DNA of 17,708 bases from an uncultured Prevotella sp. (GTDB lineage: Bacteria; Bacteroidota; Bacteroidia; Bacteroidales; Bacteroidaceae). Location: assembly GCA_905234355.1 (NCBI GenBank), contig CAJOHP010000024.1, positions 1 through 17,708 on the forward strand. The letters run 5' to 3'. Below, in pieces: positions 1 to 9,300 of this stretch. The stretch's first letter is position 1. Each line of letters opens with the position of its first letter. The translations under genes were made by a program, and so were the position numbers. The notes beneath the pieces are model-generated. The model had not been told where the DNA came from. It saw only the letters and a list, made by a program, of their open reading frames with translations, and did no database searches.

Positions 1-1
1 A

Positions 2-511
2 CAGAGCAAGCTGGTGCGTTGCGTGGCCGGAAAGGTACTCGACGTGGCTGTAGATATCCGGCAAGGCTCACCTACTTTCGGGCAGCACGTTGCAGTAGAG
101 ATTTCAGGAGAGAACCATCTGCAGTTCTTCATCCCCAAGGGGTTTGCGCACGGGTTCGCCGTACTCAGCGAAACGGCGGTCTTCCAATACAAATGCGACG
201 AGTTCTACCACCCGGAGGCCGACTCCGGCATCCAGCTGGCCGACCCCGCCCACGGCAAGCCTGCCGTCACCACCTACGAGCTGCTCTCCGCCGACCCGCC
301 CTTCCCCCGCGTGGCCCTCTATCCCCACACCGGCCGCACCCACCAGCTGCGCATGCACTGTGCCCATCCCCTCGGCCTAGGCATGCCCATACGCGGCGAC
401 CGCCTCTACGGACAGCCCGCCGACCGCCTCTACCTCCACGCCGACACCCTCGCCTTTGCCCATCCCCTCACCGGCAAAGCGCTCACCTTCACCCTGCCCG
501 CACCCTTCTGA
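2..511 (+). CDS. Chimeric ORF: RfbC (dTDP-4-dehydrorhamnose 3,5-epimerase) middle part fused to RluA-type pseudouridine synthase C-terminus; 5' partial
   Basis: The frame is open from the window edge, so the true start lies upstream. From the edge to about nt 225 the translation is typical RfbC, including GSPTFGQHVAVE, QFFIPKGFAHGF and FQYKCDEFYHPEAD; this family makes dTDP-L-rhamnose precursors for surface polysaccharide. From about nt 240 to the stop it is instead the C-terminal half of an RluA-family pseudouridine synthase: GKPAVTTYELL, TGRTHQLRMH, PIRGDRLYG and LHADTLAFAHP. The roughly 55 C-terminal residues of RfbC are missing, and so is the RluA catalytic HRLDxxTSG region. Base composition changes at the joint: nt 61-120 are about 52% GC and nt 241-300 about 75%. 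Neither activity is expected from this part alone. It could be a deletion fusion in the genome or a misassembly; the family assignments of the two halves are firm, the cause is not known. Confidence 0.8.
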   Translation, partial: QSKLVRCVAGKVLDVAVDIRQGSPTFGQHVAVEISGENHLQFFIPKGFAHGFAVLSETAVFQYKCDEFYHPEADSGIQLADPAHGKPAVTTYELLSADPPFPRVALYPHTGRTHQLRMHCAHPLGLGMPIRGDRLYGQPADRLYLHADTLAFAHPLTGKALTFTLPAPF

Positions 512-533
512 CTGCAAAATTTCAGCCTTTTCC

Positions 534-564
534 TTTGTCATATCAAGAATAATGCGTACCTTTG
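534..564 (+). promoter_or_regulatory. Bacteroidetes-type promoter for the cobalamin riboswitch operon
   Basis: TTTG at 534-537 and TACCTTTG at 557-564 are separated by exactly 19 nt, matching the Bacteroidetes primary sigma consensus TTTG-N19-TAnnTTTG. The start site is expected at about nt 570-572, which coincides with the first base of the riboswitch P1 helix. Confidence 0.85.
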
Positions 565-569
565 CACCG

Positions 570-745
570 CATGATGGTTCGTGCCCCCAACGCACGACTA
601 ACAGGGAACCGGGTGAGACTCCCGGACAGTCCGGCTGCTGTGAGTTGTCCTTCAGCACGGCAAGCAACGCAAGTCACTGAGAAACAAAGAGTATCGGGAA
701 GACGCTTGCCAGGCGGCAACAAAGTCAGAAGACCTGCCATCCATG
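570..745 (+). promoter_or_regulatory. Cobalamin (B12) riboswitch
   Basis: The conserved core is visible in order: AACAGGGAACCGGGTGAGACTC (about 599-620), a CTGCTGTGAG segment near 635-644, AGTCACTGAG near 672-681, GGGAAGAC at 695-702, and the B12-box-like AGTCAGAAGACCTGCC at 723-738. A closing helix can be drawn between CATGATGG (570-577) and CCATCCATG (737-745) with a single bulge. It lies between a strong promoter and a gene for a BtuG-like surface protein, as in other Bacteroidetes cobamide uptake operons. Such elements repress the downstream genes when adenosyl- or methylcobalamin is bound. About 66 nt separate it from the chosen start codon, so control through ribosome access or a further hairpin is likely; no intrinsic terminator with a T-run is seen. 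Confidence 0.93.
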
Positions 746-811
746 AGAGAAAACTTCGTTCACGCGCCTCCTGGGTTAGGCTCGGAAGTAGAACAAACAC
801 GTGAAGACGAC

Positions 812-2042
812 ATGAGACGAATAGCCCTTATGCTCGGTCTTGTCCTGCTGGCCACGTCGTGCCGTGAGGACGAGCCCATTGTGCAGCCCACCGTCACGCA
901 GTTGCCCGACAGTGGCAGCGGCGATGACACGCCTGTGCCTACACCAGCCGACTCGGCAGCCGCCGACAGCGTCGGCCCCACCGCCTATCTCGGACTCTAT
1001 GTGCTCTGCGAGGGCAACATGGGTTCCAACAAAGCCACGCTCGACTATCTCGACCTCGAGCGCGGCCAGTACATGAAGAACATCTTCCCCTCGCGCAATC
1101 CGCAGAAGGTCATGGAGCTTGGCGACGTGGGCAACGATGCCGAGATATACGGCTCGCGGCTGTGGCTCGTCATCAACTGTTCCAACAAGGTGGAGGTGTG
1201 CGATGCCCGCACGACGCGCTCCCTCGGGCAGGTCGACGTGCCCAACTGCCGCTCCGTCTGCTTCAGCGATGGCTATGCCTACGTGAGCAGCTACGTGGGT
1301 CCTGTGCCCGCCTACGGTGCGGCCGACAACCGCTCGGTGCTGGGCGAGGTCTACAAGATAGATACCCTGTCGCTGCAGGTCGTGGCACGCTGTGCCGTGG
1401 GCTATCAGCCCGACGAGCTCTGCATTGTGGGCGACAAGCTCTACGTGGCCAACAGCGGGGGCTACCAGCCCTTCTTAGGCTACGGCTACGACCACACCGT
1501 GAGCCAGATAGACCTGCCGACCTTCTGCGAGGAGCGCAAGATCAGCGTGGCACCCAACCTCTTCCGCCTGCGTGCCGACCGTCACGGCCAGCTCTGGGTG
1601 AGCAGCCGTGGCGTAGAGGACGACACCCGACACCGAGCCCATCCCCTCGCGCCTCTACCGCCTGGCTCCCGACGACAGCGGGCAGATGCAGCTCAAGGAC
1701 TCTGTGGACCGTGTCGTCAACGACTTCGACATCGTGGGCGACACCCTCTACTACTGTGGCTCACAGGTGCAGGGCTCGCGCATGATGCGCTACTACGGCG
1801 CCGTCGACGTCCGCACGGCGCGCCCCCTTACCGACCAGCTGCTCAGCGACGACGGCTCATGGTCCATACGCACGCCATACGGCATCAAGGTGCACCCCCA
1901 GACCGGCGACATCTACCTCATGGACGGCACCAACTACGTCTCTTCGGGCTATCTGCTCGCCTTCGATCGTCAGGGCCGCTTCCTCTGGCGCACCGCCACC
2001 GGCGACATACCGGGCCACGCCTGCTGGCTCACCACCAGGTAA
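812..2042 (+). pseudogene. BtuG-like beta-propeller surface lipoprotein, interrupted by a one-base frameshift near 1626-1628
   Basis: The start at 812 gives MRRIALMLGLVLLATSC, a lipoprotein signal with the lipobox Cys at residue 17. An upstream ATG at 743 lies in the riboswitch P1 helix and would put 23 residues before the signal. The body has repeated blade-like segments (YLGLYVLCEGN, SRLWLVINCSNKVEVCDART, GYAYVSSYVG, DKLYVANSGG, GQLWVSSRG) typical of YncE/DUF5074 seven-blade propellers. BtuG, a very tight cobamide binder that caps BtuB in Bacteroides, belongs to this kind of family. After residue 271 the frame is lost. Reading resumes one base later as DTEPIPSRLYRLAPDDSG and runs to TAA at 2042, as if one C were added to CCC at 1626-1628. 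Restored length is about 408 aa, normal for the family. It may be a recent mutation or a sequencing error. BtuG assignment rests on family style and riboswitch context. Confidence 0.8.
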
Positions 2043-2043
2043 T

Positions 2044-2143
2044 GCCCAGTACCAGCAGTCCCAGAGACCCAGCAGTCCCAGAGGCCCAGCAGTCCCAGTA
2101 ACCCCAGAGGTCCCAGTAGCCCCAGAGGCCCCAGAACCCCAGA
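2044..2143 (+). repeat. Degenerate CCCAG-rich short tandem repeat
   Basis: About 100 bp of loosely repeated CAGCAGTCCCAGAG-like units (CCCAG followed by AG, CAGT, AGGC, TAGC and variants) fill almost the whole gap between the BtuG-like gene and the next gene. The unit is 8-9 nt with a 16-18 nt higher-order period. There is no gene in it. It is slippage-prone and only the + strand is C/A-rich, so it may act as an unstructured spacer in the mRNA. Confidence 0.7.
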
Positions 2144-2164
2144 AAGAAAAAAACTATCCACAAT

Positions 2165-3307
2165 ATGACTACGTGTATTATTTATAAGTTTCAACCGAAG
2201 AGAGTGTGGCGCCCGGCCCTGGCACTGCTGCTTTCAGTCCTGCTCGGACCGGCGCTCCACTTCTCCTCATCGTCGCTGCACGCACAGCAGATGACCGACA
2301 CCCCCACCCACTCAGAGTTTATCCTTGCCGTCGACGAGTACAGCCCCGCACCGGGGCAGTGGGTCGGCGAGATGCCCGTCTACGCGCCGGGCGACACCCC
2401 GCAGACCATGGCCGACAAGTGCACCCGTGCCATAGCCGGACCGCTCACCGCCACCAGCGAAGACGATGCAACCAGCATGATCTCGCTCGGAGCATGGGGC
2501 GGCTACGTCACCTTCCACTTCGACCACAGCATCGCCAACATCGCCGGCCAGCGCGACTTCTACATCGCCGGCAATGCGCTGGTCAACTTCAGCGAGGCGG
2601 GCATCGTCATGGTGATGAAGGACGAGAACCACAACGGACTGCCCGACGACACATGGTACGAGCTGGCCGGCTCGGCCGACGAGGACAGCGCCGGACTCGT
2701 GCGCTACGACTACCGCGTGACCTACACCCTCGCGCCCATGGCCGACACGCCCTGGACCGACAGCGAGGGCCAGGAGGGCGCCGTGCTGCGCAACGCCTAT
2801 CACGAGCAGAACGAGTACTTCCCCCTGTGGCTCGACAGCCCGCTCACCTTCACCGGCACACGTCTGCCCGACAATGCCTATATCGTCAACAAGCGCCCCC
2901 GGGTCGACGGCGCACGCCCCCTGCGCTACGGCTACGTGGACAACCTGCCCAACAGCGACGAGGAGGGCAACAGCTTCGACATAGACTGGGCCGTCGACCA
3001 CAACCGCATGCCCGTCAGTCTGGACTTCATCGACTTCGTGCGCGTCTACACCGCACACCTCGAGCAGGTCAGCGCCGCCATCGGTGAGTCGTCGACCGAG
3101 GTGCAGGGCGCCCGCGACCTGCATCTCGACGAGTCGATACGCGCCATTGCCGAGCGCAAGGGCACCGTGGGCATCGCTACGGCCACCGTCGCACCACGCA
3201 TCAGCCAGACGCTCGATATGCAGGGCAGACCCACGACCTCCCTGCGACATGGGCTCAACATCGTGCGCACCGACAACGGCGAATGCAAGAAGATAATCGT
3301 CAAATAA
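2165..3307 (+). CDS. Secreted cell-surface protein of the cobalamin-riboswitch operon
   Basis: The 380-aa product begins with a long signal peptide: basic residues to about 16, a hydrophobic stretch at 18-32, and a likely cut after LHA at residue 40. The mature part carries a conserved block at residues 108-170 (GAWGGYVTFHFDHSI, DFYIAGNA, GIVMVMKDENHNGLPDDTWY) that I recognise from Bacteroidetes genes called 'cell surface protein', often found beside BtuG-like genes. The DENHNGLPDD segment is Asp/Asn-rich and may bind calcium. The last 50 residues (MQGRPTTSLRHGLNIVR ending in KKIIVK) form a C-terminal tail like that of the next gene, probably a sorting or secretion tail. It lies 122 bp after the broken BtuG-like gene and 28 bp before the giant protein gene, so all are likely transcribed from the B12 promoter. 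Cobamide binding is an inference from context only. Confidence 0.75.
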   Translation: MTTCIIYKFQPKRVWRPALALLLSVLLGPALHFSSSSLHAQQMTDTPTHSEFILAVDEYSPAPGQWVGEMPVYAPGDTPQTMADKCTRAIAGPLTATSEDDATSMISLGAWGGYVTFHFDHSIANIAGQRDFYIAGNALVNFSEAGIVMVMKDENHNGLPDDTWYELAGSADEDSAGLVRYDYRVTYTLAPMADTPWTDSEGQEGAVLRNAYHEQNEYFPLWLDSPLTFTGTRLPDNAYIVNKRPRVDGARPLRYGYVDNLPNSDEEGNSFDIDWAVDHNRMPVSLDFIDFVRVYTAHLEQVSAAIGESSTEVQGARDLHLDESIRAIAERKGTVGIATATVAPRISQTLDMQGRPTTSLRHGLNIVRTDNGECKKIIVK

Positions 3308-3335
3308 ATTTTTTTAATATAACCTACTTAAACTT

Positions 3336-6300
3336 ATGAAGCAAAGATTACAACAGTCATTGCTGCTGCTACTTGCGCTGTTCTGCATCCCTCTCGGGGC
3401 TTGGGCCGACAGAGAGGTGAACCAGCTACAATTTGGCAAGCAGACCATCGAGGTGGCCAGTGATGAAGTCATCACGTTCTACGACCCATGGGGTACGGCA
3501 GACGTCGTTGACAACAACAGCTACAACGCCCAGTCGCTCACTGTGTTCAAACCTGCCGACGCAGGTAAGTCGGTGCAAATCACTTTTGAGACCATCGACC
3601 TGGACCAGTACAGCAACAGCTATTATCTTTATCTGAACCTGTACGACGGCATAGCCGATGCCGATGGCTCGTTCTCTTGGCCTTCTTCTACCAGTAGCAT
3701 CACAAGTTCATCGAATCTCAGCGGACTGTCCGGAACGCTCCTGGCCGAGAAAATCAACAACGACAACAAGCCTTCGCTACCTGTCGTCTATACCTCAAGT
3801 ACAGGCGACGGCGCCCTGTCGGTCGGTTTCATGCACCGCAACTCCAACCAATGTGCCGGCTGGGTGGCCAAGGTCAGGACGGTCAAGCTCGAGAGCATGA
3901 CCATCACCGGCGCCGGCTCCAGCTACGACGGCGTGGTGGCTACACCCTCGCAGAAGCAGAACGTGACGCTGGCCCATGCCTTCGTCACCGCCGAGGGCGT
4001 GATGAACCCCGACAACGTGACGGCCATCTACTTCACCCTGACGAAGAACGAGGGTGTGGTAGACCCTGCTGCCCTCAAGCTCTATAAGGGCGATGCTCAG
4101 GTAGTGGCAACGGTACAGACCGACGGCACAGGCTATAAGTTCGTGCTCGACGAGGCACCCGCCACCGGCACCACCACCTTCACCGTCAAGGGCGACATCC
4201 TCGGCACAGCACAGGTGGGCGCCAAGGTGCAGCTGAATATCACCCGCGTGGCCACCGCCGCACAGCCCGACGGCGTGCAGCCCTTCGCCGCTGCCACACC
4301 CGTGGAGGTGGAGAATCCCGCACTCGTGCTGATGACCGCACAGCCACAGACCATCACCGTGGGCGAGACGCCTCTGCAGTTCTACGACGAGGGCGGTGCC
4401 AACGGCCCCATCTACTCCAAGACCAACGGCCAGGTGACCTTCCTCCCCGGCGTGGCCGGAAAGAAGGTGATGATCGACTTCACCGACAACAAGATATGGC
4501 ACGGCTCCTACTACAACCAGGAGCTGCGCATCTACAGCGGCACCGAGGTCAAGGCCGACGCGCTGCTGCGCACCCTGCAACAGGGCGAGACCGCCCGTGT
4601 GCGCTCCACCAGTGCCGACGGCGCACTGACCGTGGTGCTCTACAGCGACGCCTCCAACAGCGTCGAGGCCGACGGCTTCGTGGCCCAGGTGAGCCTCTTC
4701 ACCCCGCAGCCCATGGACTTCGAGCAGCTCACGGCCACGCACCCGGCCGACGGCACCGTCTGTGCCGGCGACCGGCAGCAGCCCATACTCAGCATCTGCG
4801 TGACCACGCACGACACCGAGCCCGCCATGCAGCTCACCCGGATGAGCTTCAACGCCTGCGGCACCAGCGCCATCGTCAGCAAGGCCACACTGCTCTACGG
4901 CGAGACGAAGGTGGGCGAGACGACCGTCGGTGCCGACGACTTCACCATCGCGCTCACCGAGCCGCTGACGCTCGCCGAGGGCGACAACCTCTTCACCCTG
5001 TGCTACGACATCAGCGACGAGGCGCTCAACGACCAGAGTGTCGATGCCGCACTCGTCAGCGCTACAGCACTCGTGAACAGCACGGCCAAGACCGCCGAGG
5101 CCGCCAGCGGCAATCCCGACGGGCAGCGCACTGTCTTCAACCTGATACTCTCCCACCGCGATCAGGGCACCGTGACCAAGACAGTCAACGGCACCATGGC
5201 CTTCGCCACACAGACGGCCAGCAGCTACAGCAGCTACTGCGAGGCCGGCACCGACGACCGCATCAACGTCTTCGTGCCCAAGCACGAGGGACACGTCATG
5301 CAGATAGACTTCAGTCAGTTCGACCTGGCTTACTCCACGTCCTACTACGGCTCGAAGTCGCGCTTCCGCATCTATGCCGGACAGGGCACGCAGGGCGACC
5401 TGCTCTGGGAGCTCAGCAGTGCCGACGAGGCCACGACGGGCCCCGGACGCATCGTCCGCTCGACGGCAGCCGACGGCGCACTGACCGTCGTCTTCTGCCC
5501 CAACAGCAGCTACTCCTACAGCTACGAGGGCTTCCAGGCCACCGTCAGCGAGTATCTCTCGCGCCCTATGCAGATAGCCCGGGTGACGGCCTCGCATCCC
5601 GTCACGGCCGACGCCCCCATCGGCGGCAAGCAGCAGGACCTGCTCAGCGTCGATATTGAGACCGACGGCAATCTGGACCCCGTGGCCATCGGCGGTATCG
5701 TCTTCAACTACAAAGGCACGCAGCACAACCTGCAGAGCGTGAGCCTCTGGCATCAGGGCGAGCAGGTGGCAGCGATGGACGTCGAGGACAACCTGGAGTT
5801 CACCCTTGAGTTTGCTCACGAGCTGATTCTGGCCGAGGGCAGCAACGTCTTCACCCTGAAGGCCGACGTGCGCGGCAACGCCGTGGAGGACACGCCTATC
5901 GACGCACTGGTGGCGGGATATATCCAAGGCGAAGACTTCGTGAGCACTGACGGCGACATTGACCCCGAAGGCGAACGCATCGTGAAAGGCATACTCCACA
6001 TGCAGCAGGGCGACAACGGGCTCATCGAGCTCGCTCTCGGACAGACCTTCCGCATCTACGATGACGGCGGCGCCGATGCCGACGGCAGCGACGGCCTGGA
6101 GGGCACCGTGGTCATTGCCCCCACGGGCGATGCCGACTGCGTGCGCCTGAAGGACCTGGGCATCAGCTTTGCCTACACCGCCCACCTCTACATCTACGAG
6201 GGCGGCAAGGTCGACGACGGCAAGCTCATCGCCGACCTCACCGGCTCTTCGGCCAAGTTCCAGCCCATCATCAGCAGTGCCGACACCGACGGCGGACGCC

Positions 6301-9300
6301 TCACCCTGCGCTATGTGGGCAGCGGCAGCTACACCCGTCCCAACTTCGCCGTCGAGGCCGAGGGCTACAAGAAGAGCGACGTGGCCATCACCGGCATCAC
6401 TGCCGAGGACGTGAGCACCAGCGAGGTGCTCAAGGGCCAGACCGACGTGCGCATGCTCCGCATAGCCGTCGAGGCCAAGGGCGAGCTGCAGCCCGCCACC
6501 ATCACCGCCTTCCGTGTGGCCGAGGCTGACAGCGACCAGCCTGTGGCAGCCACACGCATCTATCAGACCGGCACAGCCGACACCTTCTCGCCCACCGATG
6601 AGTTCAGCGGCAGCTACACCATCACCACCAGCGGCACCTACTACTTCTGGCTCTGCTACGACATCGACGTCGAGGCAGCCGTGGGCCTGCAGGCTGCGGC
6701 CACGCTCGAAAGCATCGTGGTCGATGGCCAGACGGTCGGCGCCACCGCGTCGGCCACGGCCACGGTGACCGTGGCCTCGGGCAAGAGCGGCACCTACACC
6801 GTGGGACAGGGCGGCGACTATGCCTCGCTGCAGCAGGCCGTCGACGACCTGGGCACGCTCGGCATGGAGGGCGCTGTGACGCTCAAGGTGAAGGCCGGCG
6901 AATATAATGAAAAAGTTCGCGTACCTTATATTAAGGGTATGGGCAGCACCAACACGCTCACCATCGAGAGCGAGAGCGGACTGCGCGACGTGCACATCCG
7001 TCACGACCAGTACTCTGCCGGCGGCTACAGCGACGACCAGCACAAGAAGGACTATGGCGTGGTGACCCTCTACCAGGCCAGCTACGTGACGCTGCGCAAC
7101 CTCGAGATCTCGACCACCGACAAGAGCTACAAGGCCGTGGTCATGGTCAAGGACGAGAGCCGCCACGTCACCATCGACAACTGCTACCTGCACGCTCCTG
7201 CCTGCACGGCCTCCAACGGCGAGGACGTGGTGCTCGTGGGTCACACCATCATCGACGAGGAGAACAAGAACAACGACTATCTCACCGTGCGCAACTGCCT
7301 GCTCGAAGGCGGCAAGATGGGCGTCTCCATGGGCGGCACCAACTACGTGGCACTGCCCAAGGAGGTGGGTGGCGTCATCGAGGGCAACACCTTCAAGAAC
7401 AACGCACAGAAGGCCATCTACATCATGGACGAGCTGGGCGTGAAGGTGCGCAACAACACCATCGTCATCGATGCCGATGCACCTACCAAGATGAGCGTGG
7501 GCATACTCGACATGCAGCTGCGCGACGCTTATGACGAGGCCACCGAGATCACGGGCAACATCTTCAACGTGGCACCCTCTTCCTACTGCGCCGTGATGAA
7601 TCTGCGACAGCTCGAGGGCACCGAAGAGGCTCCCGTGCTCGTCGCCAACAACGTCATCAACCTCACGTCGCTCAATGCCAGCTATGCTGCCTTCAAGTTC
7701 AACGGCAGCAAGGTACGCAATGTGCGCGTGGCCCACAACACCATCCACATGACCGGTACCAACGGCGGGGCCGCCTTCTGGGCATCGTCGAAGCTCGACG
7801 AGGGCTACGGCAACATCGACGTGGTGAACAACATCATACAGAACGAGACTTCCGGCTATGCCGTCAACCTCTACAACGATGCCAACCTCGGCACCGACAA
7901 GATCAGCTTCCGCAACAACGTGATGAGCACCCAGGGCAATACCTTCTTCCGTGCCGCCTCGGCTACGTCGGGCGACTTTGCCACCTTCGTCGAGAAGACC
8001 GGTGCCACCGGTTGCCTCAACCTCGCCGTGGCCTTTGCCAGCGACGACTTCCTCGAGCCCGAGAACACGCTCGACGGCCAGCTGCTCACGGCCCTGCCCC
8101 TGGACTATGTGGCCACCGACGTCAATGGCACAGCCCGTCCGGCAGAGGGTCGCACCATCGGTGCCTACGAGTACGACGACTCGCCCCGCGTGGCACCCAC
8201 GATGGCCGAGGGCTATCCGCAGCTGACCAATATCGCTGAGACGGAGGCTACGCTGCTCGTCAAGGCCGACGTGGCCGGCACCGCCTTCGTGCTCGTGAAG
8301 CAGCAGGGACAGCCTGCGCCCACCGCCGACGAGGTGCTCGAGAGCACGCAGAAGACCGTCTTTGCCGCAGCTACTGAGACCACGCTGACGCTGGCCAACC
8401 TGCAGGGCGAGACCGCCTACACCGCCTACGTCGTGCTGCGCAGCACCCACGGACAGGCTTCCGCCCTGACGCAGGCCGACTTCACCACGGCCGAGACCCA
8501 CGTGGCTCCCGCCACCATGACCATCTGGCTCAACAACGAGCAGGGCGCCAAGACCATCACCGTCGACGAGAGCGACCCCGAGGTCAGCATCTTCGTGATG
8601 GACATCGAGGGCGGCAAGGCTCCCTACACCCTCACCTGGCAGACCGCCTACGGCGAGCTGATAGAGACCGAGCAGATAGAGGCCGACGACCTCGACGGCT
8701 TCATGGGCTTTGCTACGGTAGAGCCCACGCAGAGCACCGACTACATCGTGACACTCACCGACCGCCAGCAGAACGTGACGTGCGACACCGTGCGCGTCAT
8801 CCTCACCGGGGCTGCACAGATGGCTACCTTCGACGACCTGTGGTACGACAGCGACGAAGACGGCGAGTACGACTATATGTTCGGTCCCTTCTGGATGAAC
8901 ACCGTCAGCGAGTCGTGGGGACAGCTCAACTACCGTGGCACGTTCCTCAGCGGCAGCTATGCCTTCAGCAACAACTGCATGCCGGCCTACGGCTCCTTCG
9001 ACGGCTTTGCCTACTCGCGCAGCACCAACACCGCCTTCAGCCCGGCCACCTTCGGCAGCGACCAGTTCAATGCCGTCACCGGCAGCGGCTTCGGCGGCTC
9101 CGAGAGCTTCGGCATAGGCTACGTGGGATTTGAGAACAAGCCCACCGTGACCGTGCTCAACAGTGCCGACGGCGACGTCATTCGCGGCGTCTACGTGACC
9201 AACAGCGCCTACACCGTCGATGCCATCCTCAACGGCGACGGACAGGAGAACGAGACCGACGCCCAGGGTCAGGCCTGCGCTCCCAACGAGGGATTCCACA

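Noticed and set aside
743..811. Upstream ATG as the start of the BtuG-like gene
   Set aside because: It lies in the riboswitch P1 helix and would place 23 hydrophilic residues before the lipoprotein signal; the ATG at 812 fits the lipobox.
1616..1640. Programmed ribosomal frameshift in the BtuG-like gene
   Set aside because: No slippery heptamer, stop codon or stimulating hairpin is apparent at ACACCCGACACC, and the family is not known to use frameshifting. A mutation or sequencing error is simpler.
1162..1785. Alternative + strand frame over the BtuG-like gene
   Set aside because: Its translation is Arg/Ala/Leu-rich, as expected from an out-of-frame reading of GC-rich DNA, while the two accepted frames carry propeller-like segments.
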